A stretch of DNA of 64,000 nt from an uncultured bacterium (GTDB taxonomy: Bacteria; Bacillota; Clostridia; Oscillospirales; Oscillospiraceae). Within the stretch, counting starts at the first letter, position 1, and each line of letters starts with the position of its first letter. The notes beneath the pieces were generated by a model, which was not told the DNA's origin, searched no databases, and was given only the letters and a program-made list of their open reading frames with translations. Where the stretch lies: positions 1 to 64,000 of the forward strand of contig CAMWRX010000002.1 of the NCBI GenBank assembly GCA_947176765.1, written 5' to 3'. The translations under genes and the position numbers were made by a program. Of this stretch, positions 1 to 8,969 are shown one piece after another.

Positions 1-638
1 TTTACTACATTTTTTCCTCGGCGTTTTCTGACATTTTATCACTGGCGCTGACAGTTGGAGCTGCCGAAACCCAACCACGGGCAGCCGCACTTCGTTCAAT
101 ATCTTTCGATGCAGGTAATAGAGCCGATGAGGCGTATACGGCTGTCCCGTCTTGGCATCCAGGAAGGCTTCGGGGCTGTTCGGGTGCCGGGCGTGTTCCT
201 CCATCATCAGCTCCGTCGCTCGGGCCGACAGGCCCACCCATCGCTTTTCCAGCACCACCCGCCGTCCGCAGACGCCAACAGCGGCCCACGGCAGAGAGAT
301 CAATTCCCCTTGCCGCAGGCCGCTGGCCAGTCCGACATATAAAATTGGGTACGCGCTCAATCCTTGGGCCGCGTCCAGATACCGCTTGACCTGCCCGGAG
401 CGCAGACAACTGGGCTCCGGCGCTTCGCCATGCTCAACGCTGATATCCCACGCCGGGTTTTTCAAGATCAGCCCTTCCCGGCAGGCTTCGTCCAGGATTT
501 GCCGCAGGAGCAGATGGACGCACCACACGCTGCGGTCATTCAGCCCCGCCCCGGACAGCTTTCGGTAAAATGACCTGATCCGTTTTTCACTCAAATCGGT
601 GAGTGCTGCGCCGCCCATTCTTCCAACGTGATTTCCAT
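1..638 (-). pseudogene. Degenerate tyrosine recombinase/phage integrase remnant
   Basis: Minus strand reads MEITLEEWAAQHS, a frameshift, then ...RQILDEACREGLILKNPAWDI...GLASGLRQGELISLPW...; the tail ASDKMSENAEEKM is in another frame. The C-terminal R-H-x-x-Y catalytic block is not recognisable. Confidence 0.7.
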
Positions 639-722
639 GGCATTCCCTCCTCGCAGCACAAACATATACCACAGAAGGGCGGAAATATCCAGAGAAAAAA
701 TTGCACTCGTTTAGGAAATCGT

Positions 723-884
723 TCAAACCAGGCTCCACTCCAAGATCTCCCGCACCAGGCGGCTCCCCACAGTGGTGCCCTCCGGCAACAGGAACATCGC
801 CACCTGGTTTTCCACGCCGCTGTCGCTGACCATATGGGCGTAGTCCCCGTCGATTGAAGTCACGGTATAATGAACAGGTTCCAT
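723..884 (-). CDS. Small hypothetical protein (53 aa; MEPVHYTVTSIDGDYAHMVSDSG...)
   Basis: Open frame with ATG and an upstream GA-rich RBS-like stretch. Confidence 0.5.
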   Translation of the reverse strand: MEPVHYTVTSIDGDYAHMVSDSGVENQVAMFLLPEGTTVGSRLVREILEWSLV

Positions 885-899
885 CCAGATTTCCTCCTC

Positions 900-1304
900 T
901 CACCGGGCGGTATTTCCGCTCCGCAATTTTTGCAATATCGTCTCGTCCGCCGGGCAGAACTCATACCGAGGGATCTCCTCCACCGTAATCCAGCGGATGT
1001 CGTTGTGTTCCAGCATCTGCGGCGTTCCCTCCCGAATCACGGCATTGAACAGCGTCAGATGCACGTTCAGATCCGGGTAGTCGTGATCCACCTCCATGAA
1101 CACCTTGCCCACCGAAAGTGTGACGACCAGCTCCTCCCGGCACTCCCGGATCAGCGCCTGCTCCTTTGTCTCACCTGGCTCCACCTTTCCGCCTACGAAC
1201 TCCCACAGCAGGCCCCGGGCCTTGTGGGCGGGACGCTGGCAGATGAGGAATTTCTCCCCCTCCCAGATGAGGGCCGCCACCACTTCTGTCACCGTTTTCT
1301 CCAT
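900..1304 (-). CDS. NUDIX hydrolase, MutT-type (8-oxo-dGTP diphosphatase-like)
   Basis: Nudix box GGKVEPGETKEQALIRECREEL. Confidence 0.9.
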   Translation of the reverse strand: MEKTVTEVVAALIWEGEKFLICQRPAHKARGLLWEFVGGKVEPGETKEQALIRECREELVVTLSVGKVFMEVDHDYPDLNVHLTLFNAVIREGTPQMLEHNDIRWITVEEIPRYEFCPADETILQKLRSGNTAR

Positions 1305-1318
1305 GTCTGCCACCGTCC

Positions 1319-1609
1319 TCACATCAATTCGTCAATGCGGTCTTCCACCTCGCTGAGCAAGTCCTCCAGGCTCTCGTGGGCGTCCGCCCACTGCTCGAAC
1401 GCCTCGCCGGCCATGTCCTCCGGCTCGTCATCATCCATATCACACAGCCGGGCTTCCAGTTCTGCCCGGTACTCCTCCAGTTCCTCCAGGGACAGGCTGT
1501 CCAGTTCATCGCCCAGCGCCGCGAACCACTCCCCGTCCCGCTTGGTGAAGCGAACGGTCAGTTCTAAATCCAGCGCCTGCTCCATCAGCTTTTTGAAAAA
1601 GTCAATCAT
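1319..1609 (-). CDS. Hypothetical acidic protein
   Basis: ORF MIDFFKKLMEQALDLELTVRF... upstream of the NUDIX gene. Confidence 0.6.
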   Translation of the reverse strand: MIDFFKKLMEQALDLELTVRFTKRDGEWFAALGDELDSLSLEELEEYRAELEARLCDMDDDEPEDMAGEAFEQWADAHESLEDLLSEVEDRIDELM

Positions 1610-1733
1610 GATGCCACCTCCAAACACAGGAAGGATTTGCTTTCTTCCCCTGTTCATGGTATTTTATTTGGAGTATATCACAAATCCACCGCCGGGGAAA
1701 GTATCGGCGGCGATATTTTGGGAGTTGATTTCC

Positions 1734-2144
1734 ATGGTTCGCGAAATCATGCATGATGAAGCATTTTTAGCGCAGAAGGCCGAACCCGCCACAACCGAAG
1801 ACCTGCCCGTCGCCCAGGATCTGCTGGACACCCTCGCCGCCCACAAGGACGGCTGTGTGGGCATGGCGGCCAATATGATCGGCGTAAACAAACGCATCAT
1901 CGTCTTCGACAATGAGGGCGCTTATATGGTCATGTTCAACCCGGAAATCGTCAAGAAGTCCGGGCCCTACCAAGCGGAGGAAGGCTGTCTGTCCCTCACT
2001 GGTATCCGCAAGGCCAAGCGATGGAAATCCATCAAAGTTCAATATCAAAACGAGAAGTTCCAGACCCGCTTCAAAACCTTCACCGGCTGGACGGCCCAGA
2101 TCATCCAGCACGAGGTCGACCACTGCGAGGGGATTTTGATATGA
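1734..2144 (+). CDS. def: Peptide deformylase
   Basis: GMAANMIGV, EGCLS and QHEVDHCEG (HExxH) motifs. Confidence 0.9.
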   Translation: MVREIMHDEAFLAQKAEPATTEDLPVAQDLLDTLAAHKDGCVGMAANMIGVNKRIIVFDNEGAYMVMFNPEIVKKSGPYQAEEGCLSLTGIRKAKRWKSIKVQYQNEKFQTRFKTFTGWTAQIIQHEVDHCEGILI

Positions 2145-2606
2145 AGCGCATCGTTATCCTCTCGGACACCCATGGCCTGCTCCGCCCAGAGATGCTGGAT
2201 TACCTCGCCCAAGCGGACGCTATCATCCACGGCGGCGATATCAACACCAAGGCCATCGTCGATACTCTGCAAGGCTTCGCGCCCCTGCACATCGTCCGGG
2301 GCAACAACCAACGATAAAGAGTGGGCGGAAGGCCTGCCCCACAGCCTCACGTTTGCCATTGAGGGTATCCGCTTCTTTTTGGTTCACAACAAGCGGGATG
2401 TGCCCCCGAACCTGTCTGACGTGGACGTAGTGGTCTACGGCCATTCTCATAAGTATGCCTGCGAGGATCGGGGCGGCGTGCTCTGGCTCAACCCCGGAAG
2501 CTGCGGCAGGCGGCGTTTCGATCAGGAGATCACTTTTGCCGTCATGAGGGCAGAGGACGGGCAGTTCCAGGTAGAGAAGGTGACCATTCCCCATGAGCCG
2601 AAGTGA
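2141..2606 (+). pseudogene. YfcE-type metallophosphoesterase, frameshifted
   Basis: MKRIVILSDTHGLLRPE...HGGDI...VRGNN then a frameshift; continues DKEWAEGLP...VVVYGHSHKYACE...LNPGS in the +1 frame. ATGA overlap with def. Confidence 0.85.
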
Positions 2607-3117
2607 ACCGATTGAGCTGGGCCTGACCATTCCCCTCCAGCGGCATCTGCGCATCAAGGCCCTGCCTTACAGCCAGGAGCCAGACCGCCGCTTCTGCTGG
2701 GATCTCCACGTTATCCCCCTGCGGGGACGGCCCTCCCTGCTGGCCGTCCACTGCTACAGCCGGTATACCTTCATACTCAACGATTTGAGCCGCTTGGACT
2801 GGGAACGCTTGCCGGAAGTTTTCCGGAAAGGTTTGGAGCGCAGTCTGTCCGCCGCCGGGTTTCCGGCTGAAGCGGCAGATCTGCTGTGCGGTGACCGCCA
2901 GCCGCTGTTCACCAAGACCCATGGCCGCCGGGAGGTGGCATTTCTGAATCGCGCCTGGGACGACGCGATGGCCGCCGAACTGGCCCTGGATGAGAGCACC
3001 CAAAGCCAGCCCCTGCTGGATCAGGTCGTCAACGCCAATCCCAGCCGCTGTGTGGGCTTTGAGGGATTGGATTCAGCGTCGGAGCGGCTGGCAGATATAC
3101 TGCGCAAATTGATTTAG
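2593..3117 (+). CDS. DUF6933-like domain protein
   Basis: 174-aa ORF; pattern IKALPYSQEPDRRFCWDLHVIPLRGR...NRAWDDAM. Confidence 0.6.
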   Translation: MSRSEPIELGLTIPLQRHLRIKALPYSQEPDRRFCWDLHVIPLRGRPSLLAVHCYSRYTFILNDLSRLDWERLPEVFRKGLERSLSAAGFPAEAADLLCGDRQPLFTKTHGRREVAFLNRAWDDAMAAELALDESTQSQPLLDQVVNANPSRCVGFEGLDSASERLADILRKLI

Positions 3118-3147
3118 GCCGTATTCCAAATAGAACGGGGTGAGCAG

Positions 3148-3804
3148 ATGAAAACATTGACCTGCGGGCCTTATACGATTGAATTGTTCACGGAAGAAAC
3201 GTGCCGGGGCATCATATACGCAGTCATGGATCAGCAGGGCATCAAAGAGACCTGGCGCCTTTTAGAAGGACATAGCCTGGCCCTGGCGGCAATCTCCGGT
3301 GTGGACTGGAACCGGGAGTTGTCCCCATGGAAAGCACCCAAGGCGTTTCGCGGCGGCGAAGATTTTGGAGGCCAGGGACCTGCCCTGCTGGACACGCTGA
3401 CACAGCAAATAATACCGCTGACTGAAAATCACCTGGGATATGCGCCCGGGTTCCGCGGCATTGCGGGATACTCGCTGGCTGGCCTGTTCGCGCTGTGGGC
3501 AGTTTATCAGACCGATCTCTTTGACCGGGCCGCTTCCATTTCCGGCTCACTGTGGTTTGACGGATTTTTGGAGTTTATGAAAAGCGGCACACCCAAAGCA
3601 AAATTCGTATACCTTTCTTTAGGAGATAAAGAGAAGCTGGCTAAAAACCCCCGGCTGGCGGCGGTGGAGGACTGCACCCGCCAGGCCGCGGAGCTGCTGG
3701 GGGCACATAGTATTCCGGCGGTATTTGAGTTGAACCGCGGCGGACATTTTCAAGACATTCCGGCCCGGATCGCGCGGGGAATCAGTTCACTTGTGACACT
3801 GTGA
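3148..3804 (+). CDS. Alpha/beta hydrolase, esterase-like
   Basis: GYSLAGL nucleophile elbow, C-terminal GGHF. Confidence 0.75.
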   Translation: MKTLTCGPYTIELFTEETCRGIIYAVMDQQGIKETWRLLEGHSLALAAISGVDWNRELSPWKAPKAFRGGEDFGGQGPALLDTLTQQIIPLTENHLGYAPGFRGIAGYSLAGLFALWAVYQTDLFDRAASISGSLWFDGFLEFMKSGTPKAKFVYLSLGDKEKLAKNPRLAAVEDCTRQAAELLGAHSIPAVFELNRGGHFQDIPARIARGISSLVTL

Positions 3805-3820
3805 AAAGGAGTGCGAAGCT

Positions 3821-4264
3821 ATGACCAATGATAACGTGTTTCCGAGAGAATCTGCTCTGTGGGTATGTCCCCAATGCGGACGGTCATTTCGTAAGACCGG
3901 GCAAAGCCACTATTGCGGGAAAGCGCCGGCAACGATCGAGGAGTATATCCTCAGCCAGCCGGAGGAAACACAAACCTATCTTCGCCAGGTGAATGAAGCC
4001 ATCAAGGCCAGCATCCCGGAGGCGAAGGAGAAAATTTCCTGGAGTATGCCCACCTACTGGAAGGGCCACAACCTGATCCAGTTCGCGGCGGCGAAAAAGC
4101 ACATTGGCCTGTACCCAGGCCCGGAGGCTGTGAAGGCGTTTGCCGCACAGCTGGCGGAGTACAAGACCAGCAAGGGGGCCATTCAGTTCCCGTATCACAA
4201 ACCGCTTCCGCTGGAGTTGATCGCGGAAATCGCAAAGTGGTGCGAAGCGAACGCAGGAGGATGA
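3821..4264 (+). CDS. DUF1801/YdhG-like protein with N-terminal CxxC...C zinc-ribbon-like segment
   Basis: VCPQCGRSFRKTGQSHYCG; EAKEKISWSMPTYWKGHNLIQFAAAKKHIGLYPGPEA. Confidence 0.75.
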   Translation: MTNDNVFPRESALWVCPQCGRSFRKTGQSHYCGKAPATIEEYILSQPEETQTYLRQVNEAIKASIPEAKEKISWSMPTYWKGHNLIQFAAAKKHIGLYPGPEAVKAFAAQLAEYKTSKGAIQFPYHKPLPLELIAEIAKWCEANAGG

Positions 4265-4283
4265 CAAGAAGGGCGGGAAAACC

Positions 4284-4667
4284 ATGGACATCACAACAGA
4301 CGAGATCATGTTCTGGGATCAGTGGGTGCGGCTGCTTCCACTGTATGAAGCATTCAAAAATCGTTTGTCCGAAGCTTACCCGGATATGAAAATCAAGGTA
4401 TCAAAGTCGCAGATCTCATTTTACAACAGGCATATGTTTGCGATGGTTTCACCTCCTGTCCGGCGCCGGAAAGGCTGGCCGAAGGAGTTTATGCTGATCT
4501 CATTTGGATTGCCTTACCAGGTTATTTCACCGCGGATAGCCATGAGTACAGAAGCATATCCGAACCGTTGGACACACCATGTGATCGCAGAAAACGCAGA
4601 GGCTATTGATGAAACTTTACTGGCATGGATCGATGAGGCGTACTCTTTTTCGGAGAGCAAGCGATAA
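4284..4667 (+). CDS. DUF5655-like protein
   Basis: ORF with RBS; KVSKSQISFYNRHMFAMVSPP...NRWTHHVIAENAEAIDETLLAWIDEAY. Confidence 0.6.
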   Translation: MDITTDEIMFWDQWVRLLPLYEAFKNRLSEAYPDMKIKVSKSQISFYNRHMFAMVSPPVRRRKGWPKEFMLISFGLPYQVISPRIAMSTEAYPNRWTHHVIAENAEAIDETLLAWIDEAYSFSESKR

Positions 4668-4669
4668 AT

Positions 4670-4774
4670 CTGCCGGATCAGACCGTCAACGCCAAGCCCG
4701 GCCGGTGTGTTGGTTTTCAGGAACTGGATCCACTCCATACCGCTTGTGACAGGATGAAATCTGTGGTATCATAG
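4670..4774 (+). pseudogene. C-terminal fragment of a DUF6933-like gene
   Basis: LPDQTVNAKPGRCVGFQELDPLHTACDRMKSVVS* parallels the 2593-3117 C-terminus LLDQVVNANPSRCVGFEGLDSASERLADILRKLI. Confidence 0.75.
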
Positions 4775-4801
4775 ACTAAATTATGGAAGGGAGCGTTCAC
4801 C

Positions 4802-5329
4802 ATGAGTCAAGTGCTGGAACAAATCAAAAGCAGAAGAAGCATCCGTAAATACAAGCCGGACGATGTGCCCCAGGAGCTGCTGGATCAGATCATCGAGGCC
4901 GGGCTCTATGCCGCCAGCGGCAAGAATCTGCAGAGCGCCATCATCATCCAGGTGACCAACAAAGAGCTGCGCGATGAAATTTCCCGGATGAACGCCCAGA
5001 TCATGGGCCGGCCGGAGGGCCACGATCCGTTCTACGGCGCGCCCGCCATGCTGATTGTGCTCGGGAAGAAGGATCAGTCCAATCATGTGGCGGACGGCAG
5101 TCTGGTCATGGGCAACCTGATGCTAGCCGCCCACGAGCTGGGGCTGGGCAGCTGCTGGATCAACCGCGCAAAAGAAGAGTTCGACACCCAGTGGGGCAAG
5201 GATCTGCTGAAATCCCTGGGCATCGAGGGCGAGTATGAGGGAATCGGCCACTGTGCGCTGGGCTACATTGACGGTGATGTTCCGGAAGCCGCCCCCCGCA
5301 AAGAGAACCGGGTATTCTACATCAAGTGA
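4802..5329 (+). CDS. Nitroreductase family protein
   Basis: IKSRRSIRKYKPDDVPQELLDQIIEAGLYAASGKNLQ...HELGLGSCWI. Confidence 0.9.
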   Translation: MSQVLEQIKSRRSIRKYKPDDVPQELLDQIIEAGLYAASGKNLQSAIIIQVTNKELRDEISRMNAQIMGRPEGHDPFYGAPAMLIVLGKKDQSNHVADGSLVMGNLMLAAHELGLGSCWINRAKEEFDTQWGKDLLKSLGIEGEYEGIGHCALGYIDGDVPEAAPRKENRVFYIK

Positions 5330-5340
5330 GTGTTCTAACC

Positions 5341-5370
5341 AGGCGGCAGCCCACGCACCAGCTGCCGCCT
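5341..5370 (+). terminator. Stem-loop after the nitroreductase gene
   Basis: aggcggcagc/gctgccgcct perfect 10-bp inverted repeat followed by a T-rich stretch. Confidence 0.65.
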
Positions 5371-5501
5371 GATTTTCTGCCCGCCCCAATGGGACTTTCG
5401 AGGGACTCCCTATCTTGTTGTATGCGTCTTGTTGATATAGTTCCTCCCCAGATTTTGGGGAGGGGTGCTTCAAAAAACGTAGACAGAAAGGTCGGCAAAT
5501 C

Positions 5502-6251
5502 ATGCGGATCATCATCGCACCTGCCAAGAAAATGGTGATGGATACGGACAGCTTTGCCGTGGACGGACTGTCTCTCTTTCTGGAGCAGACAGAGCGACTG
5601 AAAGCCGCGCTCCAGGGAATGTCTCCAGCAGAATTGCAGGCCCTCTGGAAGTGCAATGACGTCATCACCAAGCTGAACGTGGAACGCCTGTCCGCCATGG
5701 ATCTGCGCCGGCGTCTCACCCCCGCTATTGTCTCCTACGAGGGCATTCAGTACCAGTACATGGCCCCAGGGGTGATGGAGACGGCCCAGCTGGACTATCT
5801 CCGGGAGCATCTGCGCATCCTGTCCGGCTTCTACGGCCTGCTGCGGCCCTTCGACGGCGTGACCCCCTACCGGCTGGAAATGCAGGCGAGACTGTCGGTG
5901 GATGGATGCCGCGATTTGTACGACTTCTGGGGCGACGCCCTGGCCTGCCGGCTTGCCGCCGAGACGGATTTCGTGCTCAACCTGGCCTCCAAGGAATACA
6001 GCCGTGCGGTGGAGCCCCATCTGCCAAAGTCCGTCCGCTTTCTCACCTGTACCTTCGGCGAGTGGAAGGGCGATAAGATTATCGAAAAGGGCACCATGTG
6101 CAAAATGGCCCGGGGCCAGATGGTGCGCTGGCTGGCGGAAAGCAATATCACGAATTTGGCAGATATCCGGGCCTTTGACCAGCTGGGGTATCGGTTCCAG
6201 CCGGAACTGTCCGATGAAAACCACGACGTGTTCCTCAAAAGCGGTACATAA
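5502..6251 (+). CDS. yaaA: Peroxide stress protein YaaA (DUF328/UPF0246)
   Basis: MRIIIAPAKKM...FYGLLRPFDGVTPYRLEMQ...LTCTFGEWKGDKIIEKGTMCKMARG. Confidence 0.9.
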   Translation: MRIIIAPAKKMVMDTDSFAVDGLSLFLEQTERLKAALQGMSPAELQALWKCNDVITKLNVERLSAMDLRRRLTPAIVSYEGIQYQYMAPGVMETAQLDYLREHLRILSGFYGLLRPFDGVTPYRLEMQARLSVDGCRDLYDFWGDALACRLAAETDFVLNLASKEYSRAVEPHLPKSVRFLTCTFGEWKGDKIIEKGTMCKMARGQMVRWLAESNITNLADIRAFDQLGYRFQPELSDENHDVFLKSGT

Positions 6252-6252
6252 A

Positions 6253-6286
6253 AACGAGCGCCCGCGGCTGACCGCAGGCGCTCGGG
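6253..6286. terminator. Convergent terminator hairpin between yaaA and bcp
   Basis: cgagcgcccgcgg ctga ccgcaggcgctcg between convergent genes. Confidence 0.65.
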
Positions 6287-6292
6287 TCGTAT

Positions 6293-6778
6293 TCAGTTGT
6301 CCCCTTTGAGATAAGCCAGGATCTCCGCCGCGTTGGTGTCCGGCTTCACCTTGGGCATGACCTTCTCGATGACGCCGCCTTCGTCGATGACGAAGGTGGA
6401 GCGCACCACGCCCATGCTCACCTTGCCGTACAGCTTTTTCTCCTGCCACACCCCGTAGGCCTGGATGGCGGCCAGCTCCGGGTCAGAGAGCAGGATGAAC
6501 GGCAGATCGTACTTTTCCGCAAACTTCTTGTGGGACGCTGCGGAGTCCTTGCTGATCCCGATGACCACCGCGTCGATCTGCTTGAATTCCTCAAACACCC
6601 CGGCAAAAGCGCACGCCTGCCGGGTACAGCCAGGGGTATTGTCTTTTGGATAAAAGTACAGCACCACCTTTTTCCCGGCGAAGTCCGACAGGGAAACGGA
6701 GTTCCCCTCTGCGTCCTGCAGCGTGAAATCAGGCGCTTTCGCGCCAACCTCCAGCAGCTTGTTTGTCTCCATACTCAA
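6293..6778 (-). CDS. bcp: Thioredoxin-dependent peroxiredoxin (BCP family)
   Basis: FYPKDNTPGCTRQACAF. Confidence 0.93.
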   Translation of the reverse strand: MSMETNKLLEVGAKAPDFTLQDAEGNSVSLSDFAGKKVVLYFYPKDNTPGCTRQACAFAGVFEEFKQIDAVVIGISKDSAASHKKFAEKYDLPFILLSDPELAAIQAYGVWQEKKLYGKVSMGVVRSTFVIDEGGVIEKVMPKVKPDTNAAEILAYLKGDN

Positions 6779-6898
6779 CAGCCTCCATTATGAAAATGTC
6801 AAAGGATTACATCTGTTCAGCAGTATACCGGAATAATCGGCCAATTTCAAGCATAGCCGGTGAAATCTCTTACCCTGATTTGACAGGAGTGGCTATTT

Positions 6899-7516
6899 AT
6901 GAAAAAGCACATTTTAATCGTCCAGGGCGGCGGCCGTCCCAAGGGCAACACCGCCCAGCTTATTTCCGCATTCACCCAAGGCGCTGAATCTGCGGGCCAC
7001 ACCGTGGAAACGGTCTCCCTTCTCAAAAACGAGGTGAAGGGCTGTCTGGGCTGCAACGCCTGCCGCTACGGAAAGCCCTGCGTCCAGAAGGACGCGTTCA
7101 ACGACCTCGTCCCCAAGATCAAGGCGGCGGACTGCATCGTGTTTGCCTCACCGCTGTATTTTTGGACCGTCTCCGCCCGGATCAAGGCGTTCATCGAGCG
7201 GTTCTACTGCATCGCAGGGGAAGACCCCGCGCCTCCGCTGGGCCGGTATGAAAAGTACCCGGTGAAAGACTGCGCCCTGCTCATGACAGCGGCGGATGAT
7301 TTCTTCTGGACGTTCCAGCAGGCACAGTCCTACTACCAGTTTGCCTTGGTGAATTACATCGGCTTCCATGACCAGGGAATGCTGCTGGCGGGCGGCTGCG
7401 GGGATACCAACGGCCCGCCCCAGATCGGCAAAACCGGGCATCTGGAACGGGCCTATGCCTTTGGGCAAGGGTTGTACTCTGCCGCGGCGGACGGGCAAAA
7501 CACACAAAAGGTCTGA
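6899..7516 (+). CDS. Flavodoxin-family NAD(P)H-dependent oxidoreductase
   Basis: GGGRPKGNTAQLISAF...CLGCNACRYGKPCVQKDAF...ASPLYFWTVSARIKAFIERF. Confidence 0.88.
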   Translation: MKKHILIVQGGGRPKGNTAQLISAFTQGAESAGHTVETVSLLKNEVKGCLGCNACRYGKPCVQKDAFNDLVPKIKAADCIVFASPLYFWTVSARIKAFIERFYCIAGEDPAPPLGRYEKYPVKDCALLMTAADDFFWTFQQAQSYYQFALVNYIGFHDQGMLLAGGCGDTNGPPQIGKTGHLERAYAFGQGLYSAAADGQNTQKV

Positions 7517-7528
7517 AAGGAGTCGGTC

Positions 7529-8008
7529 ATGGATCATTTAATGATTCGATACGCACAAGAGCATGATATTCCCCAAATCCTCCACTTCATCAAAGAGCTG
7601 GCCATTTATGAAGATATGCTGGATGATGTGGTAGCCACCGAAGACCTCCTGCGAGAGTGGATTTTTGAAAAGCAGAAGGCCGAGGTTCTCCTGGCCGAGG
7701 AGGACGGCATCCCCGTGGGCTTCGCCCTGTTCTTCCACAATTTCTCCACCTTTCTGGGCCGCGCCGGAATCTACCTGGAAGACCTGTTTGTCATGCCGGA
7801 GCACCGCGGCAAGGGGTACGGCAAAGCCCTCCTGCGGCGCTTGGCCCAAATCACCATGGAGCGGGGCTGCGGCAGGCTGGAATGGGCCTGTCTGGACTGG
7901 AACAAGCCCAGCATTGACTTCTACCTCTCTCTGGATGCCACGCCCATGGATCAATGGACCGTCTACCGCCTCACTGGGGACACACTGCGCAAAATGGCAG
8001 AGGGTTAA
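7529..8008 (+). CDS. GNAT family N-acetyltransferase (diamine acetyltransferase-like)
   Basis: YLEDLFVMPEHRGKGYGKALLRRLA...GRLEWACLDWNKPSIDFY. Confidence 0.9.
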   Translation: MDHLMIRYAQEHDIPQILHFIKELAIYEDMLDDVVATEDLLREWIFEKQKAEVLLAEEDGIPVGFALFFHNFSTFLGRAGIYLEDLFVMPEHRGKGYGKALLRRLAQITMERGCGRLEWACLDWNKPSIDFYLSLDATPMDQWTVYRLTGDTLRKMAEG

Positions 8009-8014
8009 CCGTCC

Positions 8015-8386
8015 TCAGTCCGGCTCATCCTGGTGGTCAAAATTGACCAGCCGAACTGCGTCGAGCGGCCCAACACAGAAGGTCATCGTTTCCAGTCCAT
8101 ATGGCGGATTATGGGGGCCAGAGAAGGTTTCCACCTGGATCACGACCTCGTAATATGGCGACTGTGGAACCTTTTGGACGCTGAGGACTTTCTGTTCCCA
8201 GTACTGTCTCGGCCCGTTGTAATAGTCATTCACAGCATCTTTGACCGGCTGGTGCAAAAGCCGCAAAATGACCTGTTCCATGGCGTCCTGCGGCAGCTCG
8301 CTTTTTGATTGCGCCGCGGCGCCTGTTGACAGCAGAATGGCCGCAGCGGCCATCAACCCGGCGGCAAGCAAAACGAATTTACGCAT
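8015..8386 (-). CDS. DUF3888-like exported protein
   Basis: Signal peptide; VNDYYNGPRQYWEQKVLSVQ...FSGPHNPPYGLETMTF. Confidence 0.75.
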   Translation of the reverse strand: MRKFVLLAAGLMAAAAILLSTGAAAQSKSELPQDAMEQVILRLLHQPVKDAVNDYYNGPRQYWEQKVLSVQKVPQSPYYEVVIQVETFSGPHNPPYGLETMTFCVGPLDAVRLVNFDHQDEPD

Positions 8387-8516
8387 CCCATCACCTCCCA
8401 GACAGGGTGCCCAAACCGCCGGTATTTCATAAATACGCAGAATTTTGACCCACTACCAGCCCCACGGGCGGACAGCGGCCAATGCACACGCCACCGCCGG
8501 ACAGTTCCAAACAGCA

Positions 8517-8550
8517 AACGCTGTTGGACAAAACACCGTCCAACAGCGTT
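8517..8550. repeat. Perfect 13-bp inverted repeat
   Basis: aacgctgttggac (aaaacacc) gtccaacagcgtt. Confidence 0.85.
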
Positions 8551-8580
8551 CAAAAGTGCCGCTTGAAAATTTTGACATCA

Positions 8581-8623
8581 GTTTGGGAGCAGGAGGTCGC
8601 ACGTTTAAATCGTGTCACCCGGA
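8581..8623 (+). other. tRNA-Pro(TGG)-like 3' fragment, possible attachment-site remnant
   Basis: gTTTGGGAGCAGGAGGTCGCACGTTTAAATCGTGTCACCCGGAC: anticodon-loop-like TTTGGGA, T-arm GCACG-TTTAAAT-CGTGT, acceptor 3' strand; no 5' half upstream. Confidence 0.65.
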
Positions 8624-8641
8624 CAATTTTTCTTCTGAAAT

Positions 8642-8656
8642 CCGCTATTTTAGCGG
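8642..8656 (+). terminator. Short terminator hairpin after the tRNA fragment
   Basis: ccgctattttagcggtttt. Confidence 0.5.
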
Positions 8657-8737
8657 TTTTCATCTTATCTTTATGGCTTTTTCACTCTTTTTATTTTTGG
8701 TTTTTTAGCGTGACCACATAAATGACCACAGACAAAA

Positions 8738-8763
8738 AACTGCCTCCGGCCGGAGGCAGTTTG
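8738..8763. terminator. Strong hairpin
   Basis: aaactgcctccggccggaggcagttt, perfect palindrome. Confidence 0.6.
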
Positions 8764-8902
8764 CTAAATTAGGTCAAAGGCGTTTCGGTTGAAAGGCTCT
8801 CTATGATTACACCGTAGTAGCTTTTTCCCGGTGGACGCTCTCGGGCCTGCGGACGATTATTTGGAGCCTGACCAAATCGGTGACGGTGGAATGAGCGGGG
8901 AT

Positions 8903-8944
8903 GGAAAAGGCGCAAGGACCATGTCGCCAGTCCTTGCGCCTTTT
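8903..8944 (-). terminator. Terminator of the GH32 lipoprotein gene
   Basis: gaaaaggcgcaaggac...gtccttgcgccttttc just after the minus-strand stop. Confidence 0.75.
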
Positions 8945-8969
8945 CACTTATGCTTTGAGGATCGGAAGG

